From contig CAMWHJ010000021.1 of the NCBI GenBank assembly GCA_947174015.1, positions 1 through 48,697 on the forward strand: 48,697 nucleotides of DNA. The letters are read 5' to 3'. This stretch comes from an uncultured Lachnospiraceae bacterium. Lineage in GTDB: Bacteria > Bacillota > Clostridia > Lachnospirales > Lachnospiraceae. The stretch's first letter is position 1; the number at the start of each line of letters is the position of its first letter. Both the position numbers and the translations under genes were made by a program. Positions 26,659 to 36,258 of the stretch are shown here, one piece after another. Under the pieces are notes generated by a model. That model was given only the letters and a program-made list of their open reading frames with translations. It was not told where the DNA came from and did not search any database.

Positions 26659-26937
26659 TTGAGTACAACAAAAAAAGTACCGCTTCGCAAATGCATTGGC
26701 TGTGGCGAGATGAAGGATAAACGGGAAATGATGCGTGTTTTAAAAACCACAGACAATGAGATAACCATAGATATCACAGGAAAGAAGAACGGCAGAGGTG
26801 CATATCTTTGTTACAGACAGGAGTGCCTGGAACAGGCCATGAAATCCAGAGGTCTGGAACGTTCCTTTAAAATGTCCATTGACAAAGAGGTGTATGAAAA
26901 GCTGAAAAAGGAGTTTGATGCACTTGGCACAAAATAA
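26659..26937 (+). CDS. ylxR: YlxR-family RNA-binding protein
   Basis: This 92-residue (from TTG) DUF448 protein carries 'PLRKCIGCGEMKDKREMMRV', 'GRGAYLC' and the 'ECLEQAMK' helix. Members bind RNA or regulate genes, and lie between nusA and infB. I chose the TTG at 26659 because AAAGGA is 9 nt upstream and the product begins 'STTKKVPLRKC'. A GTG at 26635 is in frame, but its ribosome-binding site would touch the codon. The 3' end overlaps the next gene by 20 nt. Confidence 0.9.
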   Translation: MSTTKKVPLRKCIGCGEMKDKREMMRVLKTTDNEITIDITGKKNGRGAYLCYRQECLEQAMKSRGLERSFKMSIDKEVYEKLKKEFDALGTK

Positions 26938-27244
26938 TAAGGTCAGTTCTCTCATTGGTCTGGCAACCAAGGCCGGAAAAACTGCCAGTGGAGAATTTAT
27001 GACAGAAAAGACGGTAAAGGAAGGGAAGGCATATCTTGTGTTGGTAGCCCAGGATGCCTCTGATAATACCAAGAAAAAGTTTCGAAATATGTGTGAATTT
27101 TATCAGGTGCCTATTTGCTTTTTTAGTGAAAAAGAAAGCTTAGGTCATGCCATGGGAAAAGAGGTTCGAGCATCTCTTGCCATCTTAGATGAAGGATTCG
27201 CAAAGACCATACAAAGCAAATTAGCACTGTCAACAACTGAATAA
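26918..27244 (+). CDS. ylxQ: L7Ae-family ribosomal protein (YlxQ-like)
   Basis: This 108-residue L7Ae/L30e-fold protein has '[17 protein letters not shown]' and '[19 protein letters not shown]', the RNA-binding region that recognises kink-turns in relatives. Its role in Bacteria is unclear, but it is a constant member of the nusA-infB operon. ATG 26918 has AAGGAG 4 nt upstream and overlaps the ylxR end, which implies translational coupling. infB starts 15 nt after the stop. Confidence 0.93.
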   Translation: MHLAQNNKVSSLIGLATKAGKTASGEFMTEKTVKEGKAYLVLVAQDASDNTKKKFRNMCEFYQVPICFFSEKESLGHAMGKEVRASLAILDEGFAKTIQSKLALSTTE

Positions 27245-27258
27245 CGGAGGTAGTAAGT

Positions 27259-29637
27259 ATGTCAAAAATGAGAGTACACGAATTGGCAAAGGAGCTTGCC
27301 AAGGACAGTAAAGAAATTATAAAAATATTGAGCGAACAGGGAATTGTGAAGAAACCCCAGAGTTCGGTGGAGGATTCGGAAATAGAGCTGGTAAAGAAAG
27401 CCTTAGGCGGAGCAAAGGAAGAAAAGAAGCCTCAGCCGGAAAAGAAAAAAGAGGCAAAGAGCGATTCCGGAAAAATTACACAGGTTTATCATCCGCAAAA
27501 CAGTCAGGCAGGAAAGAACGAAAAGAAGAATCAGAAGAAGGCCGGTAAGGAAGATAAACCGAAAGACAATAATCGCAGCAGCAATAACAGTGGCAATGGC
27601 GATAACAGAAATGCTAACAAGAGCGGCAATAAAAACACAAATAGCGGAAACAACAACGGCAGCAAAAACGGCAATGCTGGAAACAACAGTAGTAACAAAA
27701 ACAACAATGCCGGCAACAACAATAGTAATAAAAACGGCAATAACAATAATAAAAACAACAATAACAACAGCAAAAACAAAAATAATAATAAGAACAACAA
27801 GAATAACAACAAAAATAACAGCAATAATAATTCAGGAAAAAATAACAGTCAGTCAAAACCTGCTCCAAAGGAGAAGGAAGAAACCATCAAGACAATTACT
27901 ATTCCGGAAACTCTCACCATCAAGGAGCTGGCAGACAAGATGAAAGTACAGCCGGCAGTCATTGTGAAAAAACTGTTTATGCAGGGAACCATGGTGACGG
28001 TGAATCAGGAAGTGGATTTTGAAACTGCAGAGGAGATTGCATTGGAATACAATGTTATCTGTGAGCCGGAAGAAAAGATTGATGTGATTGCAGAGCTGTT
28101 AAAGGAAGAAGAAGAGCCAGAGAAAAGTTTAGTTGCAAGACCTCCGGTTGTGTGTGTTATGGGTCACGTTGACCATGGTAAAACTTCTTTGCTGGATGCC
28201 ATTCGGGATTCCCATGTAATTGACAGAGAAGCGGGTGGTATCACACAGCATATCGGTGCTTATGTGGTACAGTGCAATGGTCAGAATATCACCTTTTTGG
28301 ATACTCCGGGACATGAGGCATTTACGGCAATGCGTATGCGTGGCGCCAATGCCACGGATATTGCCATTCTGGTGGTTGCCGCAGATGACGGTGTAATGCC
28401 CCAGACCATTGAGGCCATTAACCATGCCAAGGCTGCCGGAACAGAAATTATTGTTGCCATCAACAAGATTGATAAGCCAAGTGCCAACATTGAGCGTGTA
28501 AAACAGGAATTGTCCGAGCATGAATTGATTGCAGAGGACTGGGGCGGAAGCACCATTTTCGTACCGGTATCTGCCCGTACCCATGAGGGAATTGAAGAAC
28601 TCTTGGAGATGATTCTTTTAACGGCAGAGGTATGTGAATTAAAGGCAAATCCTAAGCGGGCTGCCAGAGGTTTGGTAATTGAAGCAGAACTTGACAAGGG
28701 AAAAGGACCCGTGGCCACAGTATTAGTGCAGAAAGGTACCTTAAAAGTAGGAGATCCCATTGCAGCCGGTTCCTGCTATGGTAAAGTGCGTGCCATGATG
28801 GATGATAAAGGAAGACGTGTAAAAGAGGCGGGTCCTTCTACTCCGGTGGAAATTTTAGGTTTAAGTGATGTGCCCAATGCAGGTGAGATTTTTGTATCTC
28901 CGGCAACGGATAAGGAAGCAAGAAACTTTGCAGAAACCTTTATCTCCGAGGGCAGGGAAAGAATGTTAGAGGAAACCAAGAATAAGATGTCCTTAGATGA
29001 CTTATTCTCTCAGATTCAGGCTGGCAATTTAAAGGAACTGAACTTGATTGTAAAGGCAGACGTTCAGGGTTCTGTGGAGGCAGTAAAACAGAGTCTGGTG
29101 AAGCTTTCCAACGAAGAGATTATGGTAAAGGTAATTCACGGTGGTGTGGGAGCTGTCAACGAATCTGATGTAAGTCTGGCTGCTGCTTCCAATGCAATTA
29201 TTATTGGTTTTAATGTGAGACCGGATCCGGTGGCAAAGGCTACCGCAGACAGAGAAGGGGTAGACTTAAGATTATACCGCGTGATCTACAATGCCATTGA
29301 GGATGTGGAGGCTGCCATGAAGGGTATGCTGGAGCCTATCTATGAAGAAAAGGTAATCGGACACGCAGAGGTGCGTCAAACCTTTAAGGCCTCCGGTGTA
29401 GGCACCATTGCAGGTTCCTATGTTTTAGATGGTGTGTTTGAGCGTGACTGCCAGACAAGAATTACCAGAGACGGGGAGAAAATCTTTGAAGGTGCACTGG
29501 CATCCTTAAAGCGATTTAAGGATGATGTAAAGGAAGTAAAAGCAGGTTACGAATGCGGTCTTGTGTTTGAAAAATTCAATGATCTGACAGAAGGCGATAT
29601 TGTAGAAGCGTATAAAATGGTAGAGGTGCCTAGATAA
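27259..29637 (+). CDS. infB: Translation initiation factor IF-2
   Basis: IF-2 is the GTPase that places initiator tRNA on the 30S subunit. The 792 residues comprise an N-terminal IF2_N helix domain (1-52, '[18 protein letters not shown]'), a long linker whose residues about 100-198 are almost only Asn, Lys, Gly and Ser, a second IF2_N (about 218-265), the GTPase domain (G1 'GHVDHGKTS', G3 'DTPGHEAF', G4 'NKID'), and the beta-barrel and C1/C2 domains. The Asn-rich block is built from AAC/AAT/AAA triplets and probably changes length by slippage. The stop overlaps the rbfA start. Confidence 0.97.
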   Translation: MSKMRVHELAKELAKDSKEIIKILSEQGIVKKPQSSVEDSEIELVKKALGGAKEEKKPQPEKKKEAKSDSGKITQVYHPQNSQAGKNEKKNQKKAGKEDKPKDNNRSSNNSGNGDNRNANKSGNKNTNSGNNNGSKNGNAGNNSSNKNNNAGNNNSNKNGNNNNKNNNNNSKNKNNNKNNKNNNKNNSNNNSGKNNSQSKPAPKEKEETIKTITIPETLTIKELADKMKVQPAVIVKKLFMQGTMVTVNQEVDFETAEEIALEYNVICEPEEKIDVIAELLKEEEEPEKSLVARPPVVCVMGHVDHGKTSLLDAIRDSHVIDREAGGITQHIGAYVVQCNGQNITFLDTPGHEAFTAMRMRGANATDIAILVVAADDGVMPQTIEAINHAKAAGTEIIVAINKIDKPSANIERVKQELSEHELIAEDWGGSTIFVPVSARTHEGIEELLEMILLTAEVCELKANPKRAARGLVIEAELDKGKGPVATVLVQKGTLKVGDPIAAGSCYGKVRAMMDDKGRRVKEAGPSTPVEILGLSDVPNAGEIFVSPATDKEARNFAETFISEGRERMLEETKNKMSLDDLFSQIQAGNLKELNLIVKADVQGSVEAVKQSLVKLSNEEIMVKVIHGGVGAVNESDVSLAAASNAIIIGFNVRPDPVAKATADREGVDLRLYRVIYNAIEDVEAAMKGMLEPIYEEKVIGHAEVRQTFKASGVGTIAGSYVLDGVFERDCQTRITRDGEKIFEGALASLKRFKDDVKEVKAGYECGLVFEKFNDLTEGDIVEAYKMVEVPR

Positions 29638-29987
29638 TGAGAAAAAACAGCATTAAAAATACCCGAATCAATGGGGAGGTGCAGAGAGAACTCAGTAATA
29701 TTATCCGCAATGAGGTGAAGGATCCAAGGATTCATCCCATGACCAGTGTGGTGGCAGTGGAGGTTGCACCGGATTTAAAAAGTGCCAAGGCATATGTCAG
29801 TGTCCTTGGAAATGAGGAGGAGAAGGAAAATACTTTAAAAGGTTTAAAGAGTGCAGCAGGTGTTATCCGCAGCAAGCTGGCTCACTCCATTAATCTTAGA
29901 AATACACCGGAGATTACCTTTATTATGGATTCCTCCATTGAATATGGCGTCAACATGGCAAAATTAATTGATGAAGTAAATCGGTAA
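29637..29987 (+). CDS. rbfA: Ribosome-binding factor A
   Basis: RbfA is a 16S rRNA 5'-end maturation factor with a KH-like fold, 116 residues long. It shows 'RINGEVQRELSNIIRNEVKDPRI', 'VTSVEVAPDLK'-like strands and 'LRNTPEITFIMDSSIEYG'. The ATG overlaps the infB stop by one base (TAATG). A hairpin with a T-rich tail begins at its stop codon. Confidence 0.96.
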   Translation: MRKNSIKNTRINGEVQRELSNIIRNEVKDPRIHPMTSVVAVEVAPDLKSAKAYVSVLGNEEEKENTLKGLKSAAGVIRSKLAHSINLRNTPEITFIMDSSIEYGVNMAKLIDEVNR

Positions 29988-30012
29988 AACCCTTTTGGGG
30001 TTTTACCTTTTA
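29983..30012 (+). terminator. Terminator-like hairpin after rbfA
   Basis: GGTAAAACCC, TTTT, GGGGTTTTACC form a stem of about 10 bp followed by TTTTAT. It includes the rbfA stop codon. The next gene lies 28 nt on and belongs to the same functional group, so read-through is likely partial. Confidence 0.65.
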
Positions 30013-30039
30013 TCATAGTAACAGAAAGAGGTGGAAGTC

Positions 30040-31011
30040 ATGAATCAATTAGAAAATTGGCTTGCAGGGGCAAAGGAAGTAGCCATTGCAGGGCATGTAA
30101 GACCAGATGGGGACTGTATCGGCTCCTGTTTGGGACTGTTCAATTATATTCAGGACAATTTTTCCGGGGTACAGGTAACGGTATACATAGAGAGGCCCTC
30201 GGAAGTGTTTGATTTTTTAAAGGGAATAGACAGCATATGCTATAATTATAACCAAGAAAAATCCTATGATGTGTTCTTTTCTCTGGATTGTGGGGATAAA
30301 GAGAGATTAGGAGAAGCCGCCAAATATTTCGATTTGGCAAAGCATACCATCTGTATTGACCATCATATCAGCAATACAGGCTTTGCAGAGGAAAATTATA
30401 TCAAGGGAGAGTTAAGCTCCACCTGTGAATTTCTATGTGAATTTATGGAAGAGGAGAAAATCAGTGTGGAGACAGCCAAGTGCCTGTATACGGGAATTGC
30501 CCATGATACAGGGGTATTTCAGTATTCCAATACCACTGCTAAGACCTTGAGTACAGTGGGGATGTTAATAGACAAGGGCTTTGATTTTACGAAAATTGTG
30601 GATGAAACCATCTATCAGAAAACTTACAAGCAGCAGCAGATTACCGGCAGGGCTTTGTTGGAAAGTATGATGGTGCTGGAGGGCAAGGTGATCTTTTCGG
30701 CAGTACATGAGAAGGATATGAAATTTTATGGTGTGACTTCCAAAGACTTAGAGGGCATTGTCAGTCAGCTTCGCACCACAAAAGGAGTAGAGGTGGCAAT
30801 CTTTATGTATGAACTGGAGCCAAGGGTGTTTAAGGTAAGTATGCGTTCCAACAGCTATGTGAATGTCAGTGAGATTGCAAGCTTTTTTGGCGGCGGTGGT
30901 CATGTGAGGGCAGCAGGCTGCACGATGCAGGGCGGTATGCATGATGTGATCAATAATCTCACAGGGCATATTGAGAAACAGATTGTGGCTCATGAACAGC
31001 CGGAAACCTAA
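30040..31011 (+). CDS. nrnA: DHH/DHHA1 phosphoesterase, NrnA-like
   Basis: This bifunctional oligoribonuclease and pAp-phosphatase family protein has 323 residues. The DHH domain shows 'GHVRPDGDCIGSCLG', 'FSLDCGDKERLG' and the DHH motif 'CIDHHISN'. The DHHA1 domain ends with the glycine-rich 'FFGGGGHVRAAG'. It degrades nanoRNAs left by RNA decay. The start ATG 30040 has GAGGTGG 5 nt upstream; GTG 30031 is part of that site. The position between rbfA and truB is standard in Firmicutes. Confidence 0.94.
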   Translation: MNQLENWLAGAKEVAIAGHVRPDGDCIGSCLGLFNYIQDNFSGVQVTVYIERPSEVFDFLKGIDSICYNYNQEKSYDVFFSLDCGDKERLGEAAKYFDLAKHTICIDHHISNTGFAEENYIKGELSSTCEFLCEFMEEEKISVETAKCLYTGIAHDTGVFQYSNTTAKTLSTVGMLIDKGFDFTKIVDETIYQKTYKQQQITGRALLESMMVLEGKVIFSAVHEKDMKFYGVTSKDLEGIVSQLRTTKGVEVAIFMYELEPRVFKVSMRSNSYVNVSEIASFFGGGGHVRAAGCTMQGGMHDVINNLTGHIEKQIVAHEQPET

Positions 31012-31030
31012 AGAATCAAGAGGTAAACAC

Positions 31031-31939
31031 GTGTACAACGGAATTATTAATGTTTATAAGGAAAAAGGATATACCTCTCATGACGTGGTGGCAAAGCTCA
31101 GAGGCATCTGCAAACAGAAGAAAATCGGTCATACCGGTACGCTGGATCCGGAAGCGGAGGGTGTACTGCCGGTGTGTCTGGGCAAGGCAACCAAGCTTTG
31201 CGATCTTTTGACCGATAAGGACAAGACTTATGAAGCCTGTCTGCTCTTAGGAGTGGAAACAGACACTCAGGATATGACTGGCTCTGTATTGCATACCAGT
31301 CCGGTGGAGGTGACAAAAGAACAGGTGGAAACGGCAATTTACCGCTTTGTGGGAAACTATCAGCAGATTCCGCCCATGTATTCCGCTTTAAAGGTAAATG
31401 GCAAAAAGCTTTACGAATATGCCAGAGCGGGAATTCAGGTGGAGCGGAACGCAAGGGAAGTGATTATTTATGGGATTTCCATTCAAAAGATAGAGCTGCC
31501 CAGAGTGTGGTTTCAGGTGGAGTGTTCCAAGGGAACCTATATCCGTACACTTTGCCATGATATTGGGCAGAGCTTACATACAGGAGGTGTCATGGAAAGT
31601 CTGGTGCGAAAAAAAGCTGGTGTTTTTCGAATTGAGGACAGTCTGAAACTGGAAGAAATTGAAAGACTGCGAAATGAGGGAAAGCTGGAAAGCGTGCTTT
31701 TTCCCTTGGACAGTATGTTCTCTCAAGTGGAAAAGGCAGTGGTCCATACATCTTATAGTAAGATTTTGTATAATGGAAATGGACTGTGGCCCCAGTGCCT
31801 GCTGACAGAACCAAAAGATGAAGAGCTTAGGATTTATGATGAGGCAGGACACTTTATAGGCATATATCAGTGGGAAGAGACAAAGGGTCAGTACCAGCCT
31901 AAAAAGCTTTTTCTTCCCATAGAGGAAAATGATAAATAG
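31031..31939 (+). CDS. truB: tRNA pseudouridine(55) synthase TruB
   Basis: TruB makes pseudouridine 55 in the T-loop of tRNAs. The 302-residue protein has the catalytic Asp in 'GHTGTLDPEAEGVLPVC' and later 'KVNGKKLYEYARAG' and 'CSKGTYIRTLCHDIG'. The start is GTG 31031, with AGAGG 8 nt upstream, giving the usual 'MYNGIINVYKEKGYTSHDVV'. A longer frame overlapping nrnA is not supported. Element E7 lies in the 195-nt gap before ribF. Confidence 0.95.
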   Translation: MYNGIINVYKEKGYTSHDVVAKLRGICKQKKIGHTGTLDPEAEGVLPVCLGKATKLCDLLTDKDKTYEACLLLGVETDTQDMTGSVLHTSPVEVTKEQVETAIYRFVGNYQQIPPMYSALKVNGKKLYEYARAGIQVERNAREVIIYGISIQKIELPRVWFQVECSKGTYIRTLCHDIGQSLHTGGVMESLVRKKAGVFRIEDSLKLEEIERLRNEGKLESVLFPLDSMFSQVEKAVVHTSYSKILYNGNGLWPQCLLTEPKDEELRIYDEAGHFIGIYQWEETKGQYQPKKLFLPIEENDK

Positions 31940-31961
31940 GAAAAGCAAAAATTTGAAAGAG

Positions 31962-32094
31962 GTAACTGTTCAGTAGGTCTGTGCATTTACTGCACAGACC
32001 GTAAGAAAAAGTGGATATAACAGGCAAAGAACCATTGCCGTAGGCAATTTTGCATGGTTCTTTGCTTGTAACTATGAAGGTACTGAATAGTTAC
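31962..32094. repeat. Compound MITE-like element E7
   Basis: The 133-bp element has terminal inverted repeats GTAACTGTTCAGTA and TACTGAATAGTTAC (one mismatch). Inside are two hairpins: GGTCTGTGCA/TGCACAGACC at 31976-32000 and GCAAAGAACCA/TGGTTCTTTGC at 32024-32065. Its right end is also a hairpin (GTAACTAT/ATAGTTAC). The flanks TGAAAGAG (31954-31961) and TGAAAAAG (32095-32102) match at 7 of 8 bases. It separates truB from ribF. Confidence 0.75.
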
Positions 32095-32134
32095 TGAAAA
32101 AGTTGCAAGTGAAGCTGAAAGGCTGGTGCGAAAA

Positions 32135-33067
32135 ATGGAATATATCAAAGGAACAACAGAGTTTGTAATTGAAAGGGAAAGTGTTGTCACACTGGGAAAA
32201 TTTGACGGTATTCACAGGGGACACAGTAAACTGTTGGATAAGGTAAAGGAACTGGCAGGCAGTGATTATCGGAAGGTTTTGTTTACTTTTTCGGTGCATC
32301 CAAAGGTTTATCTAAAGGGAGAGACACCAAAGGTATTGATGACAAATGCAGAGCGTTATTATTATATGGAAAAGGAAGGCTGGGACTATCTGATAGAATA
32401 TCCCTTTGTGGAAGAAACAGCCTCCATGGAACCAGAAGATTTTGTGGAAGAAGTGTTGATAAAGCAGCTTTCTGCTGCCCATGTGGTGGTGGGAGTGGAC
32501 TTTCGCTTTGGGCATAAAAGAAGAGGAACCATTGATACCCTGAGGCGTTATGAAAGACATGGCTGCTTTCAGGTACATGTGGTGGCAAAGGAGCAGTATG
32601 AAGACAGGGATATCAGTTCTACACTGGTGCGCAGTGAGGTGGAAATGGGACGTATGGAGGAGGTTACCAAACTTTTGGGACATCCCTATACCATTACTGG
32701 AAAAGTGGAATATGGCAGGCAGTTAGGGCGTACCTTAGGGATTCCAACCACCAATCTTATGCCGTCAGACAACAAGCTGCTGCCGCCCTATGGTGTGTAC
32801 TTTACCAAAACTATTTTTCAGGGGAAAACCTATAAAGGCATAACAAATATTGGCTGTAAGCCCACCATTGCAGATGAATTAAAGCGGGGTGTGGAAACAT
32901 ATCTGTTTGATTTCAGCGGTGATCTGTACGGTGAGCTTCTGACGGTGGAATTATATAAGTATCATCGTCCAGAGATGAAATTTCCCCATATTCATGCATT
33001 GAAACAACAAATGGAACAAGATATTGAAACAGCAAAAAAATATGATTTTGAAAAAGGGGGAGTATAA
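32135..33067 (+). CDS. ribF: Bifunctional riboflavin kinase / FAD synthetase
   Basis: RibF converts riboflavin to FMN and FMN to FAD. The 310-residue protein has an N-terminal adenylyltransferase domain ('LGKFDGIHRGHSKLL', 'VGVDFRFGHKRRGTIDTL', 'ISSTLVRSEVEMG') and a C-terminal flavokinase domain ('GRQLGRTLGIPTTNL', 'GVYFTKT', 'NIGCKPTI'). ATG 32135 gives the conserved 'MEYIKGTTEF' start; an in-frame GTG at 32126 is possible but lies only 3 nt after AAAGG. The stop codon abuts the next start. Confidence 0.95.
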   Translation: MEYIKGTTEFVIERESVVTLGKFDGIHRGHSKLLDKVKELAGSDYRKVLFTFSVHPKVYLKGETPKVLMTNAERYYYMEKEGWDYLIEYPFVEETASMEPEDFVEEVLIKQLSAAHVVVGVDFRFGHKRRGTIDTLRRYERHGCFQVHVVAKEQYEDRDISSTLVRSEVEMGRMEEVTKLLGHPYTITGKVEYGRQLGRTLGIPTTNLMPSDNKLLPPYGVYFTKTIFQGKTYKGITNIGCKPTIADELKRGVETYLFDFSGDLYGELLTVELYKYHRPEMKFPHIHALKQQMEQDIETAKKYDFEKGGV

Positions 33068-33787
33068 ATGAAACTCACATATGTATATCACAGCTGTTAT
33101 GTGCTGGAATTTGAAAAAGAAGTACTGATTTTTGATTACTTTATGGGAAAACTGCCGGAGTTTGACAAGAATAAGAAAGTTTATTTCTTTGCAAGCCACA
33201 AACATCAGGATCATTTTACCCTGAAAATTTTTGAGTTTGCAAAAGTATATCCCAATGTTACTTATGTACTGTCCAATGACATCCGGCTTTCCGAAAAATA
33301 CTTAGAGCAGAACGGTTATCCCAAGGAAATCAAGCAGAAAATAGTGTCTATTCGTAAGCATGAAGAAAAACAGATTGACGCTCTTCGGGTGGAAACCTTG
33401 AAATCCAATGATGCAGGCGTTGCCTTTCTGGTCACGGTGGAAGACAAATGTATTTACCATTCCGGTGACTTAAACTGGTGGAATTGGGAAGGGGAACCGG
33501 AAAGTTATAATTCCAAGCTGGAATTTAAATATACCATGGAAATTGACCGCTTGAAGGACAGAAAGATAGATGTAGCATTTGTGCCGTTGGATTCCAGACT
33601 AAATACCTCATTCTATAAGGGAGTGGATTATTTTGCCAGAAATACCAAGGCAACACTTATTTTTCCCATGCATATGTGGAGACACTATGAGCTGGTTGAA
33701 AAGCTGAAACGAAGTGAAATTACAAAAAATTATCGCCAGAGGATTATTTCAGTCAGCAAGGAAAATGAAAGCTGGGTGATTGAATAG
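33068..33787 (+). CDS. Metallo-beta-lactamase-fold hydrolase
   Basis: This 239-residue MBL-fold protein carries 'FASHKHQDHF' (HxHxDH), 'IYHSGDLNWWNWEGEPE' (metal His/Asp) and 'FPMHMWRHYE' (late His). It resembles the UlaG-like subfamily, members of which hydrolyse phosphate or lactone esters; the substrate is unknown. It starts at the base after the ribF stop, and its own stop overlaps the GTG of the MutS-like gene, so the three form a tight unit. AAAGGGGGAG serves as ribosome-binding site. Confidence 0.85.
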   Translation: MKLTYVYHSCYVLEFEKEVLIFDYFMGKLPEFDKNKKVYFFASHKHQDHFTLKIFEFAKVYPNVTYVLSNDIRLSEKYLEQNGYPKEIKQKIVSIRKHEEKQIDALRVETLKSNDAGVAFLVTVEDKCIYHSGDLNWWNWEGEPESYNSKLEFKYTMEIDRLKDRKIDVAFVPLDSRLNTSFYKGVDYFARNTKATLIFPMHMWRHYELVEKLKRSEITKNYRQRIISVSKENESWVIE

Positions 33788-35466
33788 TGGCAGATTGGAT
33801 TGTATATTTGGGTGGTACATGCATCGCTGTTCTGTTGGTAATTTACAATATTATCATATCAGAGAGAAACAGAAAAGCCAGATTTCTAAAGCAGATAGAG
33901 GAACAATGGGGAAACTTTGTAAACCGGGAGTATACACAGGAGGAATATGAGTGTATCTCGCATTATTCTTCTTCCATGGAAAGTACTTGGGAAGTGGACG
34001 ATATTACTTGGAATGACTTGGATATGGACAGGATTTTTAAGGCTATGAATCACACCCAGTCCTCTCTGGGGGCAGAGGTACTCTATGATATGCTGCGAAA
34101 GCCGGTGTTTTCCAATGATGTTTTGCAAAAGCGGGAAAAACTCATCTGCTTTATGGCAGATCACAAGGAAGAACGGACGAAAATGCAGGTGATATTTGGT
34201 CAAATCGGAAGAACCAGGGAATATGCCATTACCGATTATATGTCCATGTTAGATCATGTGAAGCAGAAAAGCAATGTGATTCACTATATTACGGCAGCCC
34301 TGTCAGCGGCAGCACTTATGAGCCTGTTTCTCGATCCGGTAATAGGAATTTTACTGGTGATACTTGCCTTTGCTGTCAGTGCATCCACTTATTATAAAGA
34401 AAAGGCATTGGTGGAACCTTATCTGATTTCTTTTGCTTATCTGCTGCGGATGATGAATGCGGCAGAGAAACTCTGTAAGGAAAAGTTAGAGGGCTTAGAA
34501 GAATATCAGAAATCCTTGAAAGTGGGAAACCGCAGTCTTGCCGGTTTTCGAAAGAATGCCGGTCTGGTTATGAGTATGAAAAACAGTGGTTCACCTCTGG
34601 ATGTGTTGATGGATTACATCCGCATGTTTTTTCATGTGGATTTGATTAAGTTTAATCATATGGTGTCAGTGCTTCAGAACAGGACCGTGGAATGTAAAGA
34701 AATGATGGCAACCATAGGGCTTTTAGAGGCAGCCATTGCTATTGCATCTTTTCGTGAGGCATTGCCCTATTACAGCCTGCCGGTGCTGAAAGAGGAGAAA
34801 AAAGCCTATTTTCAGGCAGAGGGCTTGTATCATCCCATGATTGAAGCACCAGTGGCAAATGATATTTCGGTAAGAAAAGGTGCACTGATTACCGGTTCCA
34901 ATGCCTCTGGGAAGTCCACCTTTTTAAAAACAGCCGCAATCAATGCCATTTTAGCCCAGACCATTCACACCAGTATGGCAAAGAGCTATCAGGCACCTTT
35001 TTTCCGGATTTATTCCTCCATGTCACTGCGGGATAATCTGGCAGGAAATGAAAGTTATTATATGGTGGAAATTAAGGCGTTGGGCAGGATTTTGGATGCC
35101 GTCCACAGGAAAGATACCCCGGTTTTAACCTTTGTGGATGAGGTGCTTCGGGGAACCAATACGGTGGAGCGAATTGCAGCATCCTCTCATATTCTGCTGG
35201 AGTTAAATCAGGAGCATGTGATCAGTTTTGCAGCGACCCATGACATTGAACTGACTTATCTGCTGGAGCAGCACTATCACAATTTCCACTTTACCGAGGA
35301 GGTACAACAGGGAGATATCTTCTTTAGTTATCATCTTTTTTCCGGTCGTGCCCAGAGCCGCAATGCCATTAAACTGCTGTCTTTGCTGGGGTATGAAAAG
35401 AAGATTGTGGAAAGTGCGGAACGTTGTGCCAGCCGTTTTTTGGAACAGGGAGTCTGGGAATTGTAA
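33787..35466 (+). CDS. Membrane-anchored MutS-family ATPase
   Basis: The 559-residue protein has a MutS-type ATPase C-terminus: Walker A 'TGSNASGKSTFLKT' (about 367-380), 'YMVEIKALGRIL', Walker B 'TFVDEVLRGTNTVE', and the His switch 'SFAATHDIELT'. The N-terminus has one hydrophobic helix (4-23) and a second hydrophobic hairpin (about 165-205). Mismatch-recognition domains I and II are lacking, so it is not a repair MutS. The role is unknown; such proteins are frequent in Clostridia. The start is GTG, overlapping the upstream TAG by one base. Confidence 0.88.
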   Translation: MADWIVYLGGTCIAVLLVIYNIIISERNRKARFLKQIEEQWGNFVNREYTQEEYECISHYSSSMESTWEVDDITWNDLDMDRIFKAMNHTQSSLGAEVLYDMLRKPVFSNDVLQKREKLICFMADHKEERTKMQVIFGQIGRTREYAITDYMSMLDHVKQKSNVIHYITAALSAAALMSLFLDPVIGILLVILAFAVSASTYYKEKALVEPYLISFAYLLRMMNAAEKLCKEKLEGLEEYQKSLKVGNRSLAGFRKNAGLVMSMKNSGSPLDVLMDYIRMFFHVDLIKFNHMVSVLQNRTVECKEMMATIGLLEAAIAIASFREALPYYSLPVLKEEKKAYFQAEGLYHPMIEAPVANDISVRKGALITGSNASGKSTFLKTAAINAILAQTIHTSMAKSYQAPFFRIYSSMSLRDNLAGNESYYMVEIKALGRILDAVHRKDTPVLTFVDEVLRGTNTVERIAASSHILLELNQEHVISFAATHDIELTYLLEQHYHNFHFTEEVQQGDIFFSYHLFSGRAQSRNAIKLLSLLGYEKKIVESAERCASRFLEQGVWEL

Positions 35467-35601
35467 GACAGGGATTATTGTTCGGCAGAAAAAACAGGGC
35501 TGGAAAAGGATGGATGAAACAATGCGAAAGTTGATTTTTATGGATGTGTGTGTAGCTGTGAAGAGAGTGAACAGCTATATGAAAAGGGAAAGGAGGCAGC
35601 A

Positions 35602-36192
35602 ATGGTGGGGAAGTTTTATGCAGTGCGAAAAGGGAAGAAAACTGGGATTTTTTCCACATGGGAGGAATGCAAACGTCAGGTGGATGGATTTTCAGGAGCA
35701 GAATACAAAAGCTTTAAGACAAAGGCAGAGGCACAGGAGTACTGTGAATCCACAGTAAAGGTAGAGGGCATAAAATGTGAAGCAGAATGCTATACAGATG
35801 GGAGCTTTGATGTAGATACAAACAGATATTCCTATGGTGCACTGATTTTGTGGCAGGGACAGGAATATGAGTTAAGTGAAGCTTTCTATGATGAGGAGAT
35901 GGCAAGTATGCGCAATGTGGCCGGAGAAATTGAGGGAGCCAGAGCTGCTATGAAATTCTGTGTGGAGCACGGTATCAAGAGCCTTTTGCTGCATTATGAT
36001 TATGAAGGGGTGGAAAAATGGTGCATCAGTGCATGGAAATGCAATAAGAAGGGCACCATTGCTTATAAGGCTTATTATGATGAAATCAAGCAGGATTTAC
36101 AGGTGGTTTTTCACCATGTGAAAGGACATTCCGGAGTGGAAGGAAATGAGCGTGTGGATGGATTGGCAAAGAAGGCACTGGGGATTGGTTAG
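35602..36192 (+). CDS. Ribonuclease H with N-terminal viroplasmin domain
   Basis: The 196-residue protein begins with a hybrid-binding (viroplasmin) domain, 'KFYAVRKGKKTGIFSTWEEC' through 'YKSFKTKAEAQEYC' (1-50). An RNase HI fold follows, with the catalytic acids in 'CYTDGSFD', 'EIEGARAAM', 'LHYDYEGVE' and 'HVKGHSGVEGNERVDGLAKKA'. It cuts RNA in RNA-DNA hybrids. AAAGGAGG 6 nt upstream fixes the ATG at 35602; an in-frame ATG at 35548 is less likely. The 135 nt before it hold no convincing gene. Confidence 0.93.
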   Translation: MVGKFYAVRKGKKTGIFSTWEECKRQVDGFSGAEYKSFKTKAEAQEYCESTVKVEGIKCEAECYTDGSFDVDTNRYSYGALILWQGQEYELSEAFYDEEMASMRNVAGEIEGARAAMKFCVEHGIKSLLLHYDYEGVEKWCISAWKCNKKGTIAYKAYYDEIKQDLQVVFHHVKGHSGVEGNERVDGLAKKALGIG

Positions 36193-36258
36193 AAAGAACC
36201 AGCATATGTTGAAAAGGCGGTTTTTTCATAAGACAAAGGAAGGAGAGAAAACTTAGGG

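Noticed and set aside
27565-27855. CRISPR-like or tandem repeat array
   Set aside because: The repetition is a low-complexity coding region without fixed repeat or spacer units.
27531-27868. Leu/Phe- or Cys/Tyr-rich minus-strand frames that look like membrane proteins
   Set aside because: They are the complement of the Asn/Lys-rich infB linker.
35467-35601. A small gene between the MutS-like gene and RNase H
   Set aside because: The frames have no fitting ribosome-binding site and overlap the RNase H start; the AAAGGAGG there serves RNase H.
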